Shown: positions 38,145 to 48,221, counted from the first letter of the stretch. The stretch is DNA of 64,000 nt from Variovorax paradoxus (GCF_029919115.1 NZ_CP123990.1:372001-436000), one strand, 5' to 3'. Numbers and translations are program-made. Notes: generated by a model not told the origin, from the sequence alone.

Positions 38145-38861
38145 ATGAACAGCGGCTTTCCTTCGGCGCGCGCGTGGGTGCCGGCCGACGAGCAGATCGG
38201 CTGGTACGGCAAGCTGCCCGCCGCCGGCGACTTTCTTTACCGGCGCATGCCGCGCGAACTGCAGGCCTGGTGGGACCGATGGATGCAGAACGGCCTCGGT
38301 TCCTTCAAGCGCTGGCCCGATGCCATGACGCGGCACTACGTTGTCGCGCCTGTCTGGAACTTTGCGATTCCGGCAACGCAGGGCGTGGACGCGGTGCAGT
38401 TCGGCTGCATTGCGCCAAGCTGCGACCGCGTGGGGCGCTATTACCCGGCTTGCGTCACGCTGCAGGTGGCTGCATCGAGCTACCGGCCTTCCATGCTCGA
38501 AGGCTCGGCCGCGTGGTACTGGCAATGCGGCACCGCGTTGCTGCAGGCCATTCGCCACAGCGTGGCGCCGGACCAGTTCGACCAGCAGGTGCTGGCCGCG
38601 GCGCACGGCGGTTTCCACACCGCAAGCGGCGGCTCGGACGACATCCTTTCGATCCTCGGGCCCGCCGCCTCGGACGCAGGCGCGCAGCAGCGCCTGGGCT
38701 GGCCCGAGCTTCCGCTGTGCTTCGATGCATTCGGAAGCACCAGCTACTGGTGGACCAACCAGGCGGACGGCTCGCCGCTGCGCACCGCCGCGCACGGTGG
38801 AGGCCTCAACACGCCATTGTTTTCGAAGTTGTTTTCACAGGGGCATGTGCCATGGGCATGA
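38145..38861 (+). CDS. tagF: T6SS regulator TagF
   Basis: A 238-residue TagF/ImpM protein beginning with the typical IGWYGKLPAAGDFL, the hallmark of the family, and followed by LQAWWDRWMQNGL. In Pseudomonas aeruginosa TagF blocks T6SS assembly post-translationally by acting on Fha; both Fha (TagH) and PpkA are encoded here. The ATG at 38145 begins right after the tssM stop. The kinase gene follows after 31 bp. Confidence 0.92.
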   Translation: MNSGFPSARAWVPADEQIGWYGKLPAAGDFLYRRMPRELQAWWDRWMQNGLGSFKRWPDAMTRHYVVAPVWNFAIPATQGVDAVQFGCIAPSCDRVGRYYPACVTLQVAASSYRPSMLEGSAAWYWQCGTALLQAIRHSVAPDQFDQQVLAAAHGGFHTASGGSDDILSILGPAASDAGAQQRLGWPELPLCFDAFGSTSYWWTNQADGSPLRTAAHGGGLNTPLFSKLFSQGHVPWA

Positions 38862-38892
38862 CTGAACAGACCCCCGCCGCGGGAGGACATGC

Positions 38893-40974
38893 ATGACGAC
38901 CAACGCCAGCAGCAATGCCAGCAGCAGTGCGCCGGCCGAACCGCAAGAGCGGCCGCATCCACTGGGCACGGGCCACAGGCTGGACGAGTTCGAGCTGCTC
39001 GAAGTGATCGGCGAAGGCGGCTTCGGCATCGTCTACCGCGCCTACGACCACTCGCTGCAGCGCGAGGTGGCCATCAAGGAGTACATGCCTTCGATGCTCG
39101 CACGCCGCGTGGGCGACGACAGCGTGCATGTGCGTTCCGACCGGCTCACCGCCACGTTCCAGGCGGGCCTGCGCAGCTTCATCAACGAGGCGCGCACGCT
39201 TGCGCAGTTCAGCCATCCGGCGCTGGTGCGGGTGCATCGCTTCTGGGAGGCGAACAGCACCGCCTACATGGCCATCCAGCTCTACCGCGGCCGCACGCTG
39301 CGCCGCCTGGCCGAGGAAGAGCCATCGAAGATCACCGAGGCCTGGCTGCTCGGCATGCTGGGCCCGCTGCTCGGCGCGCTCGAAACGCTGCACCGCAGCC
39401 AGTGCTTTCACCGCGACATCGCGCCGGACAACATCTTCATCCAGCAGGACGACCTGCCGGTGCTGCTCGACTTTGGCGCCGCGCGCAAGTCGATTGCCGA
39501 CCTGGTCGACGAAGTGGCGGTGATGGTGAAGTCGGGCTATTCGCCCATCGAGCAGTACGCCGACGACAACACGCTGCTGCAGGGCGCATGGACCGACCTC
39601 TATGCGCTGGGCGCCGTGCTGTACCGCGCGGTCACCGGGCATCCGCCGCCCTCGGCCGTGGTGCGCAGCGTGCAGGACGCATACGTGCCGCTGTCTTCGC
39701 TGGGCCGCGGCGACCTGAGCCCGGGGTTCTGCGCCGCGGTCGACCACACGCTGGCGGTGCACAGCAAGGACCGCACTCAGACCGTGGCGGCGTTTGCGGC
39801 CGAGCTGGGCCTTGCCAAACTTGGCGACACCTACGTGAGCGGGCTGGCGGCGCCGGCCGTGATTGTTCCGCCATCCGCCAAGCCGGCACCTGCAGCGGTG
39901 CCCGAGCCGCAGAGGGCTGCGCCCGCTCCGGCACCCGCAGTGGCTGCAGCGGCCACTGCATCGGCGGGCGCTGCACGCGCCGAGGCCGCCGCACCGGAAC
40001 CGGCCAGGCCCAGGCCGCCCCAACCCGAAGCCACCTCGGAGCGGGTGGAACCACCGCAGGCCAAGGCCGCCGCAGCGCGCGAAGCAGCCGCCCCGGTGCG
40101 CGCGGCACCCGCCGCCGGAAAGCAGCAGCCCGCGCCCGCGAGCAAGTCGTCGCGGCCACCATGGAAGCTGGTGGGCGTGCTGGTGATTGCACTGGTCGCC
40201 GTGGGCAGCTGGATCGGCCTTCGCCTGAGTTCCGGCCGGCAAGAGACCTCGACCGCCATGGTGCCGGTGCCTCCGCCCTCGGGGCCGATGTCCGCCAACG
40301 CGCCGCCGCCGGCCGTGCCGCCTGGCGAAAACGCACCCAGCAGCAACGTGGCCGCAGCCCCGGGTGGCGCCACGCCTGCCGCACCTGCGGCCAGTGCACC
40401 GGCCGCTTCGCTGACGCCGCTGGACAACGTGCCGGTCATCGCGCCTGCACCTGCAGCGCCCCCCACCGCGGCAGCCCCACCGACACCGGCCGCACCGGCC
40501 ACACCCCCCGAGCCCGCGCTTGCCACCTCGGAGGTCGAGGACTGGAACCTCGCCCAGGCCGAGAACACGCGCGAAGGCTATGAGGCCTACCTGCGCCGGT
40601 ATCGCCGCGGCCTGCATGCACGCGAGGCGCGCAACGCCATTGCCGAGCTGAACCGGCTCTCGCCCACCATCCCCGCAGCCCCCGGCACCACGCCGACCAC
40701 TGCGGTTCCCACCGTGGTGGCCGGTGGCGCCACGCCGCCTGCGCCGCCGGCCGCTCCGCCCGGCAACGGGCGCGTGGTGCTCAACATCCGTCCCTGGGGC
40801 CAGGTGTTCGTCGACGGTGCCGACCGCGGCGTGAGCCCGCCGCTCAAGTCACTCTCGCTGCGGCCGGGCATCTACAACATCGAAGTGCGCAACGGCGATC
40901 TCGATGTGTTCCGGCAACGCGTGACGGTGCAGGACAGCCGCTCGGCGCCCGTGGTGAGCCACGAGTTCAAGTAG
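38893..40974 (+). CDS. ppkA: T6SS Ser/Thr kinase PpkA (TagE) with PEGA-type periplasmic end
   Basis: A 693-residue membrane kinase. The kinase domain (about 33-300) has the glycine loop GEGGFG (40-45), Lys62, HRDIAPDN (Asp175, Asn180) and DFG at 193-195; the activation segment ends SPIEQY. A long Pro/Ala-rich stretch precedes one membrane helix (about 424-444). The periplasmic part ends in a PEGA-like domain (about 625-690). The kinase phosphorylates TagH to promote assembly. It is the last gene of the T6SS locus, and its stop overlaps the convergent MFS gene by 8 bp. Confidence 0.93.
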   Translation: MTTNASSNASSSAPAEPQERPHPLGTGHRLDEFELLEVIGEGGFGIVYRAYDHSLQREVAIKEYMPSMLARRVGDDSVHVRSDRLTATFQAGLRSFINEARTLAQFSHPALVRVHRFWEANSTAYMAIQLYRGRTLRRLAEEEPSKITEAWLLGMLGPLLGALETLHRSQCFHRDIAPDNIFIQQDDLPVLLDFGAARKSIADLVDEVAVMVKSGYSPIEQYADDNTLLQGAWTDLYALGAVLYRAVTGHPPPSAVVRSVQDAYVPLSSLGRGDLSPGFCAAVDHTLAVHSKDRTQTVAAFAAELGLAKLGDTYVSGLAAPAVIVPPSAKPAPAAVPEPQRAAPAPAPAVAAAATASAGAARAEAAAPEPARPRPPQPEATSERVEPPQAKAAAAREAAAPVRAAPAAGKQQPAPASKSSRPPWKLVGVLVIALVAVGSWIGLRLSSGRQETSTAMVPVPPPSGPMSANAPPPAVPPGENAPSSNVAAAPGGATPAAPAASAPAASLTPLDNVPVIAPAPAAPPTAAAPPTPAAPATPPEPALATSEVEDWNLAQAENTREGYEAYLRRYRRGLHAREARNAIAELNRLSPTIPAAPGTTPTTAVPTVVAGGATPPAPPAAPPGNGRVVLNIRPWGQVFVDGADRGVSPPLKSLSLRPGIYNIEVRNGDLDVFRQRVTVQDSRSAPVVSHEFK

Positions 40975-42199
40975 CAGGCGCGCCTGGCACGCGGCGCCAG
41001 CGCTGTGCGCCGACCAGCGCCAGCACCGCGACGACGCTGGCCGCCAGCAGCACCCAGAGGCCCGGCGTGTAGCCGGTGCCCGGCTGCCACAGCACGCCTA
41101 GCATCAGCGGCGCCAGGGCACGGGCGATGGCGCTCGGCAGCCCCAGTGCACCGTTGAGCGTGGCCACGTGATCGCGGTTCACGTATTGCGCAATCGCGGT
41201 GCCCTTCACGATGGTGAGCATGCCGTTGCCCATGCCGTAGAAAAACACGAACAGCAGCGCGGCGCCCGGGTGGCCCGCACCCGCGAGCAATGCAAGCAGG
41301 CCGAGCGGAATCAGGCAGGGAATCAGCCGGTTCGCCAGATGCAGGTCGAAGTGGTGCTCGAAGAAATACAGCAACGCCCGCCCCAGCACCTGCACCAGCC
41401 CGATGCTCGCGGGCACGGCAATGGCCCACGATTCGCTGAGCCCCGCACCGCGCAACAGGCTCACCATGTGCGGCGGCAACGCGGCCGTGACCGCCATCAG
41501 CAACACTGTGAAAACGCCCACCAGCAGGAACGGGGCGGTGCGCATGTAGTGGCCTGCGGGCGCTACGGCCGCCGCTTCGCCTGCGTTGGGCCGCCCGGCT
41601 TTCGAACCCGCCGCGGGAGCGGGTGCATGCCGCAGCACCCGCGCATGCAGCGGCGCGCAAATGAAAAGATGAATGGCCGCGAGCACCCACAATGCGTGCC
41701 GCCAGCCGAGCTCCGCAATAAGCCAGGCTACGAGCGGAATGAATACCGTGCTCGCCAGCCCGCCGAGAAACGTCAGCGTGATGATCGCGCGTCGAAAGTC
41801 GTTGGGGAAGCGCCGCGTGACGATGGAGAACGCAGGGCTGTAGAGCGTGGCCGCCAACCCCGCGCCGAGCAGCGCCCAGGCCGCGTAGAAGCCCAGAGCG
41901 CTGTGCACCATGCTCTGGAGCAGCAGGCCGGCCACGATGACCAGCGAGCCGCCGGTCATTACCGCCCGCTCATGGCCGCGATCGATCCAGCGCCCCACCG
42001 GCCACGCCAGTGCACCTTCGGCCAGCAGCGCAAGGCTGAACGCCAGTGACGACTGCGCCCGGCTCAGCCCCAGCTCGCGTTCGACCGGCTCCATCAGCAG
42101 CGCGAAGCCGTAGAAGACGCTGCCCCAGGTGATGAGCTGGCCGAGCGAGAGCCAGCCGACCATGCGGCGGTTGTAGAGCGTTGGGGCGGGTGTGTTCAC
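40967..42199 (-). CDS. MFS transporter
   Basis: About 410 residues from GTG 42199 (ATG 42163 is an alternative; neither has a strong ribosome site). It has 12 predicted membrane helices, and the first reads LGQLITWGSVFYGFALLM. The motif GRWIDRGHERAV lies in the loop after helix 2, typical of the major facilitator superfamily. Substrate unknown. Its 3' end overlaps the ppkA stop region, and its start is 11 bp from the comM stop, so it could be read through from comM. Confidence 0.85.
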   Translation of the reverse strand: MNTPAPTLYNRRMVGWLSLGQLITWGSVFYGFALLMEPVERELGLSRAQSSLAFSLALLAEGALAWPVGRWIDRGHERAVMTGGSLVIVAGLLLQSMVHSALGFYAAWALLGAGLAATLYSPAFSIVTRRFPNDFRRAIITLTFLGGLASTVFIPLVAWLIAELGWRHALWVLAAIHLFICAPLHARVLRHAPAPAAGSKAGRPNAGEAAAVAPAGHYMRTAPFLLVGVFTVLLMAVTAALPPHMVSLLRGAGLSESWAIAVPASIGLVQVLGRALLYFFEHHFDLHLANRLIPCLIPLGLLALLAGAGHPGAALLFVFFYGMGNGMLTIVKGTAIAQYVNRDHVATLNGALGLPSAIARALAPLMLGVLWQPGTGYTPGLWVLLAASVVAVLALVGAQRWRRVPGAPAT

Positions 42200-42209
42200 T
42201 GCTGGAGAG

Positions 42210-43748
42210 TCAGTTTCGCAACCCCCGACGGTACTGCACAGCCTCCGCCACATGCACGGCCTGCACCGATTCGGCGCCGGCCAGATCAGCCACCGTGCGC
42301 GCCACCTTGAGCGCGCGGTGCGTGCTGCGCGCCGACCAGCCGAGCTTGGCTGCGGCGTTGACCATGAACTTGCGCGCGGCGTCGTCCAGTGCGGCGTGCC
42401 GGTCGATGGCGCCGGCTTGCAGTGCCTGGTTCGGGCTACCCTGGCGCTGCACCGCAAAGTTGCGCGCGGCAACCACGCGGGCGCGGATGCTGCCGGTCGC
42501 CTCGCCGGCCGGCGCACCGAGCAGTTGGTGCGCCGATACCGCGGGCACTTCGATGTGCAGGTCGATGCGGTCGAGCAGCGGGCCGCTGAGCTTGCTTTGG
42601 TAGCGCGAAACCTGGTCGGGCGTGCAGCGGCAGGCCTTCAGTGCCGAGCCCTGGTAGCCGCAAGGACAGGGGTTCATGGCAGCGATGAGCTGGAAGCGCG
42701 CGGGAAACTCGGCGCGCCGGGCGGCCCGCGCAATGGTGATGGTGCCGGTTTCGAGCGGCTCGCGCAGCGCCTCGAGGGCGGACCTTGCGAACTCCGGGAA
42801 TTCATCGAGAAAGAGAACCCCGTGGTGCGCCTGTGAGATTTCGCCGGGGCGTGGAGGGGAGCCGCCGCCCACAAGCGCCACCGCACTGGAGGTGTGGTGC
42901 GGCGCAGAAGTCGGCCGGCTCATCCAGCGCTCGGTCGAGAAGCTGCCGCCCAGGCTGGCCACGGCCGCGGTCTCCAGCGCCTCGTCGATGCTCATCGGCG
43001 GCAGCAGCCCGGCAAAGCGCTGCGCCAGCATCGACTTGCCCGAGCCGGGCTCGCCGACCATCAGGAGGCTATGCCCGCCGGCGGCGGCAATTTCCAATGC
43101 GCGCTTGGCGCTTGCATGTCCCTTCACGTCGGCCAGGTCGGCATATCGGGGGGTAGCGCCCGCCTCGGCGGCCTGGATGCGTGCCCAGCCGTCCGCGCTG
43201 GGCGGCTCGGCCGGCTGCGCCGCGCCGCCTTCAGGCATGAAGCGCTGCACCACATCGAGCAGGTGCCTGGCCCCGTACACCTCGCCGCCGGGCACCAGGG
43301 CCGCTTCTTTTGCGCTTTCGGTAGGCAGCACCAGCCGTGTCGCGATGCCGCGGGTGTGCAGCGCAAGCGCCATGGCCAGCGCGCCGCGCACGGGCCGCAG
43401 CTCGCCTGAAAGGGAAAGTTCGCCCGCAAATTCGTGCCCGGCCAGGCTTGCAGCCTGGATCTGCCCGCTGGCCGCGAGGATGCCAAGCGCAATGGGCAGG
43501 TCGAAGCGGCCGGAGTCCTTGGGCAGGTCGGCTGGCGCCAGGTTGACGGTGATCCGCTTGTTATTTGGAAACTCGAGGCCGGCATTCTGTATGGCCGAAC
43601 GCACGCGTTCGCGCGCCTCCTTGACCTCGGTTTCTGCCAGCCCGACCAGCGTAAAGCTGGGCAGGCCGTTGGCCAGATGCACCTCGACCGTGACACTGGC
43701 CGCTTCCAGCCCAAGCAAAGCGCGGCTTTGCACCAAAGACAAGCTCAT
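42210..43748 (-). CDS. comM: YifB/ComM family Mg-chelatase-like AAA+ protein
   Basis: A 512-residue protein starting MSLSLVQSRALLGLEA at ATG 43748; the longer frame is intergenic. The N-terminal Lon-like domain (about 1-165) is followed by an Mg-chelatase AAA+ module with GEPGSGKSM (Walker A) and FLDEFPEF (Walker B), then a C-terminal region with a zinc-like cluster NPCPCGY. ComM is a helicase that promotes branch migration in natural transformation. The family call is strong. Confidence 0.93.
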   Translation of the reverse strand: MSLSLVQSRALLGLEAASVTVEVHLANGLPSFTLVGLAETEVKEARERVRSAIQNAGLEFPNNKRITVNLAPADLPKDSGRFDLPIALGILAASGQIQAASLAGHEFAGELSLSGELRPVRGALAMALALHTRGIATRLVLPTESAKEAALVPGGEVYGARHLLDVVQRFMPEGGAAQPAEPPSADGWARIQAAEAGATPRYADLADVKGHASAKRALEIAAAGGHSLLMVGEPGSGKSMLAQRFAGLLPPMSIDEALETAAVASLGGSFSTERWMSRPTSAPHHTSSAVALVGGGSPPRPGEISQAHHGVLFLDEFPEFARSALEALREPLETGTITIARAARRAEFPARFQLIAAMNPCPCGYQGSALKACRCTPDQVSRYQSKLSGPLLDRIDLHIEVPAVSAHQLLGAPAGEATGSIRARVVAARNFAVQRQGSPNQALQAGAIDRHAALDDAARKFMVNAAAKLGWSARSTHRALKVARTVADLAGAESVQAVHVAEAVQYRRGLRN

Positions 43749-43901
43749 TTTTATTACTCTCCCCATTGTGGTGCGCCCGTTTTTGGTCGGACTTGTGCAC
43801 CGCGGGCCCCCGGAAGGGCACCGCAACTGAACACTCTTGTAACTTTTCACGCGGACTGCGGAGGCCGGGGCTGCAGCCATGCAGCAGGCGGAACGAGCAC
43901 T

Positions 43902-43918
43902 TTGGCACGCTCCCTGCT
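43902..43918 (+). promoter_or_regulatory. Sigma-54 (-24/-12) promoter for torF-glnK-amtB
   Basis: TTGGCACGCTCCCTGCT matches the RpoN consensus TGGCACG-N4-TTGCW, with GG (43904-43905) and GC (43916-43917) separated by exactly 10 bases. Transcription should start near 43929, 37 bp before the porin ATG. Upstream candidate NtrC half-sites are TGGTGCG (43769-43775) and GTGCAC (43795-43800). This fits nitrogen-limitation control of glnK-amtB. Confidence 0.75.
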
Positions 43919-43965
43919 ATGAGACGGTGTCCCCCCAACGATCCAACCAACTCCGAGGAGTCTCG

Positions 43966-45202
<1,237 letters not shown>

Positions 45203-45223
45203 TCAGCCCGGAAAAAAACAACC

Positions 45224-46819
45224 ATGAAAAAACTGCTTGTTTCTCTTGCGCTCGGCTTGAGCGTGCTCGCTGCCGGCACCGCCTCGTTCGCACAGGCGCC
45301 GGCGGCTGAAGCGCCGGCTGCCACGGCACCGGCTGCAACCGCCCCGGCTCCCGCTGCAGCCCCCGCGGCCGCGGCACCTGCCGCCGCCCCCGCTGCTGCT
45401 GCCGAAGCAGCGCCCGCCGCGGCTCCCGCTCCTTCGTTCAACAAGGGTGACACCAGCTGGATGATGCTGTCCACGCTGCTCGTCATCATGATGACCATTC
45501 CCGGCCTGGCGCTGTTCTACGGCGGCCTGGTGCGCAGCAAGAACATGCTGTCGGTGCTGATGCAGGTGATGGTCACCTTCTCGCTGATCGTCGTGCTGTG
45601 GCTCATCTATGGCTACAGCCTGGCCTTCACCGAAGGCAATGCCTTCATCGGCGGCTTCGACCGGCTCTTCATGAAGGGCGTGTTCGATCCGGCCACCGGC
45701 GTGTTCGCGCCCGGCGCCACCTTCAGCAAGGGTGTGTACATCCCCGAGCTGCTGTTTGCCGCCTTCCAGGCCACGTTCGCCGGCATTACCTGCTGCCTGA
45801 TCGTGGGTGCCTTTGCAGAGCGCGCCAAGTTCTCGGCCGTGCTGCTGTTCATGGTGATCTGGTTCACCTTCAGCTATGCGCCGCTGGCCCACATGGTCTG
45901 GTTCTGGCTTGGCCCTGACGCCTACACCGCCGCCAACGTGGTGGATGCCAACAACGCCAAGGCCGGCCTGATCTGGCAATGGGGCGCGCTCGACTTCGCG
46001 GGCGGCACCGTGGTGCACATCAATGCAGCCGTTGCAGGCCTGGTCGGCGCCTACGTCATCGGCAAGCGCGTCGGATACGGCAAGGAAGCCTTCACGCCTC
46101 ACTCGCTCACGCTCACCATGGTCGGCGCCTCGCTGCTGTGGGTCGGCTGGTTCGGTTTCAACGCAGGTTCGGCCCTCGAAGCCGGCACCAGCGCCGTGCT
46201 CGCCTTCATGAACACCTTTACCGCCACCGCCGCAGCAGTGCTTGCATGGTGCATCGGTGAAGCGCTGATGCGCGGCAAGGCCTCGATGCTGGGTGCCGCT
46301 TCGGGCGCCGTTGCAGGCCTCGTGGCCATCACCCCGGCCGCCGGCAACGTCGGCCTGATGGGCGCCATCATTATCGGCTTCATCGCCGGCTTCGCCTGCC
46401 TCTGGGGCGTCAACGGCCTCAAGAAGCTGCTCGGCGCTGACGACTCGCTCGACGTGTTCGGCGTGCACGGTGTCGGCGGTATCGTCGGCGCGCTGCTCAC
46501 CGGCGTGTTCAACACCCAGGCACTCGGCGGCCCCGGCCTCGTGGGCGACTGGGTCACGGCCAGCGTGGTGTCCAACGGCATCGGCGCACAGGTCTGGATC
46601 CAGCTCAAGGGCGTGCTGCTGACCATCGTGTGGTCTGGCGTGGTGGCGTTCATCGCCTTCAAGATTGCCGATCTCACCATCGGCCTGCGTGTGTCGGAAG
46701 AAGAAGAGCGCGAAGTTCATCGCCTTCAAGATTGCCGATCTCACCATCGGCCTGCGTGTGTCGGAAGAAGAAGAGCGCGAAGGCCTCGACATCTCCTCGC
46801 ACGGCGAGACCGCATATAA
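45224..46819 (+). CDS. amtB: Ammonium transporter AmtB, C-terminal tail shifted by a 67-bp duplication
   Basis: The protein has a signal peptide (LGLSVLAAGTASFAQA), an unusual 45-residue Ala/Pro low-complexity stretch, then the Amt core beginning MMLSTLLVIMMTIPGLALFYGG, with the twin-His residues in VHINAAVAG and VHGVGGIVG. The core is complete. Bases 46648-46714 are repeated at 46715-46781. The frame therefore changes near the end and stops at 46819 after an altered tail; without the repeat the protein would end normally with GLDISSHGETAYN at a TAA at 46824-46826. The C-terminal tail is important for GlnK control, so the difference would matter if real. Confidence 0.93.
   Translation: MKKLLVSLALGLSVLAAGTASFAQAPAAEAPAATAPAATAPAPAAAPAAAAPAAAPAAAAEAAPAAAPAPSFNKGDTSWMMLSTLLVIMMTIPGLALFYGGLVRSKNMLSVLMQVMVTFSLIVVLWLIYGYSLAFTEGNAFIGGFDRLFMKGVFDPATGVFAPGATFSKGVYIPELLFAAFQATFAGITCCLIVGAFAERAKFSAVLLFMVIWFTFSYAPLAHMVWFWLGPDAYTAANVVDANNAKAGLIWQWGALDFAGGTVVHINAAVAGLVGAYVIGKRVGYGKEAFTPHSLTLTMVGASLLWVGWFGFNAGSALEAGTSAVLAFMNTFTATAAAVLAWCIGEALMRGKASMLGAASGAVAGLVAITPAAGNVGLMGAIIIGFIAGFACLWGVNGLKKLLGADDSLDVFGVHGVGGIVGALLTGVFNTQALGGPGLVGDWVTASVVSNGIGAQVWIQLKGVLLTIVWSGVVAFIAFKIADLTIGLRVSEEEEREVHRLQDCRSHHRPACVGRRRARRPRHLLARRDRI
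46648..46781. repeat. 67-bp tandem duplication in the amtB 3' end (copy 4)
   Basis: Bases 46648-46714 repeat exactly at 46715-46781, with one extra matching base. The unit has no sequence similarity to the other three duplications, only the same length. It moves the frame and alters the last residues of AmtB. Confidence 0.96.
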
Positions 46820-46845
46820 CAGGTAACCCCCAAGCAATAGGCAAC

Positions 46846-46941
46846 CCCCCAGTCTTCGCGCACTTCGTGTCGCTTCGCCAACCCCCCTGCTGGGGGCAAC
46901 ACCAGAGGCCCGGCAAAGCCGATTCCTCGGTGTTCCACGAA
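46846..46941 (+). repeat. Dispersed repeat, copy A (downstream of amtB)
   Basis: A segment of about 96 bp resembles the reverse complement of 55061-55159. The shared core reads CGCGCACTTCGTGTCGCTTC, then a CCCCC/GGGGG mini-hairpin and CGGTGTTCCACGAA. It lies 20 bp after the native amtB stop. It is likely a Comamonadaceae intergenic repeat family (from memory). Confidence 0.7.
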
Positions 46942-47020
46942 GGGGGCATACGAGGCGCGGGCTGGTGGTGAGAAGAAGAAAAACAGTAACGATTTTTCAG
47001 CGAGTCTCCTTTGGATGTTC

Positions 47021-47057
47021 AGCCCGCGAGCGCTTCGGCGCCAGCGGGCTTTTTTTT
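47021..47057 (+). terminator. Rho-independent terminator after amtB
   Basis: AGCCCGC (47021-47027) pairs with GCGGGCT (47044-47050), followed by a run of eight T residues (47050-47057). It probably ends the torF-glnK-amtB transcript, about 195 bp after the native stop, with the dispersed repeat lying between. It ends only 17-35 bp before the next gene's start codons. Confidence 0.8.
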
Positions 47058-47091
47058 GTCTGCGGGGCGGCGGATGCACAATGCCGGGATC

Positions 47092-48024
47092 ATGTGGACC
47101 ACCCTCGAAGACAGCCTTTGCGAACTCGGCGAATCGCCGTTCTGGCACCCGCACGAACGCTCGCTTTACTGGCTCGACATTCCGGGGCGCGCGGTGCTGC
47201 GCACGCGCGGGGAAATCGGCATGCCCGACGCCAAGGTGGAGCGCTGGGCGTTGGCCACCGAGCCAGGTTGCATGGCTCCGGCGCGGAGCGGCGGGCTGGT
47301 GATTGCGCTGCGCGACGGCATCTACCGGGCGCGCGAGTGGGGTGGTGAACTGGTTGCGGTGGCGCGTGTGGAGCACGACGCGCGCACCATGCGCTTCAAC
47401 GACGGCAAATGCGATGCGCTGGGCCGTTTCTGGGCCGGTTCGCTCAACGAGGCCAAGGACCAGGCCAACGCCGCACTCTATTGCTTCGATGCCCGCACCG
47501 ACACCGGTGTGTCGCCCACGTTGACGCAAATGGCCAACGAGTCCACCACCGGCAACGGGCTCGCTTTCTCGCCCGATGCCAGCACCCTCTACTGGGCCGA
47601 CACCGCCGCACATGTGGTGTGCGCCTGGGACTGGGGCTCCGAGGCCAATTCGCTTTCGCACGCACGCGTGTTCCACCAGTTCGAGCCGAAACCCCAGGGC
47701 TGGACGCCCGATTCATCCCTGCGCTACGAAGGTCGGCCCGATGGCGCGACGGTCGACGCAGAGGGCCACTACTGGGTTGCGATGTTCGAAGGGGCACAGC
47801 TGCTGCGCCTCGCGCCGTCCGGTGAAATCGTGGCTTCTGTTCCCGTTCCTGTTCAGTGCCCGACCATGCCGTGTTTTGGTGGGGACGACTTGAAGACGCT
47901 CTTCGTCACCAGCGGGCGCAAGGGCCGGCCTGCTGCAGAGATCGAGCGGTTGCCTGCATCGGGTACGGTGATTTCCATGCGCGTCGATGTGCCTGGATTG
48001 CCTGTCAGCTTCTTTGAGGACTGA
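47092..48024 (+). CDS. SMP-30/gluconolactonase family protein
   Basis: A 310-residue six-bladed beta-propeller of the SMP-30 (senescence marker 30/regucalcin) family. The metal ligands are recognisable: Glu in LGESPFW, Asn in MRFNDGKCDALGRFWAG, Asn in TTGNGLAFSPD and Asp in GRPDGATVD. Members hydrolyse sugar lactones. The start is taken at ATG 47092; ATG 47074 in the same frame is possible. It begins right after a terminator, so its promoter must be very close or overlap it. Confidence 0.85.
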   Translation: MWTTLEDSLCELGESPFWHPHERSLYWLDIPGRAVLRTRGEIGMPDAKVERWALATEPGCMAPARSGGLVIALRDGIYRAREWGGELVAVARVEHDARTMRFNDGKCDALGRFWAGSLNEAKDQANAALYCFDARTDTGVSPTLTQMANESTTGNGLAFSPDASTLYWADTAAHVVCAWDWGSEANSLSHARVFHQFEPKPQGWTPDSSLRYEGRPDGATVDAEGHYWVAMFEGAQLLRLAPSGEIVASVPVPVQCPTMPCFGGDDLKTLFVTSGRKGRPAAEIERLPASGTVISMRVDVPGLPVSFFED

Positions 48025-48064
48025 GGTGAGCCATTCACGGCGGCTGTTGATCGGCGGTTCACCA

Positions 48065-48185
48065 GCAGCGCGCCCCGGTGCACAGGGCATCGGGTGCTCC
48101 GCGCAGCGAAATAAAGGAGGAGGGGCGCAGCCCCGGGGGACATTCGCGGAGGGGAGTACCCGGTGGCCTTTGCACAAGCCCTGGA
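48065..48185. repeat. Structured GC-rich intergenic element before the LysR gene
   Basis: TGCACAGGGCATCGGGTGCT and the region near 48152-48178 are imperfect inverted copies (about 25-30 bases each arm). Between them lies GGGGC-GCA-GCCCC. The element fills most of the 197-bp gap between the SMP-30 and LysR genes. It resembles a repeated element common in Variovorax (from memory, unsearched). Confidence 0.55.
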
Positions 48186-48221
48186 CAGCGGCGACAACAA
48201 AACCCCCCGGAGGTTAGACAA

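Noticed and set aside
42200..42517. N-terminal extension of the MFS gene into comM
   Set aside because: The extra residues are the antisense of comM and are not membrane-like; the real transporter begins near 42199 or 42163.
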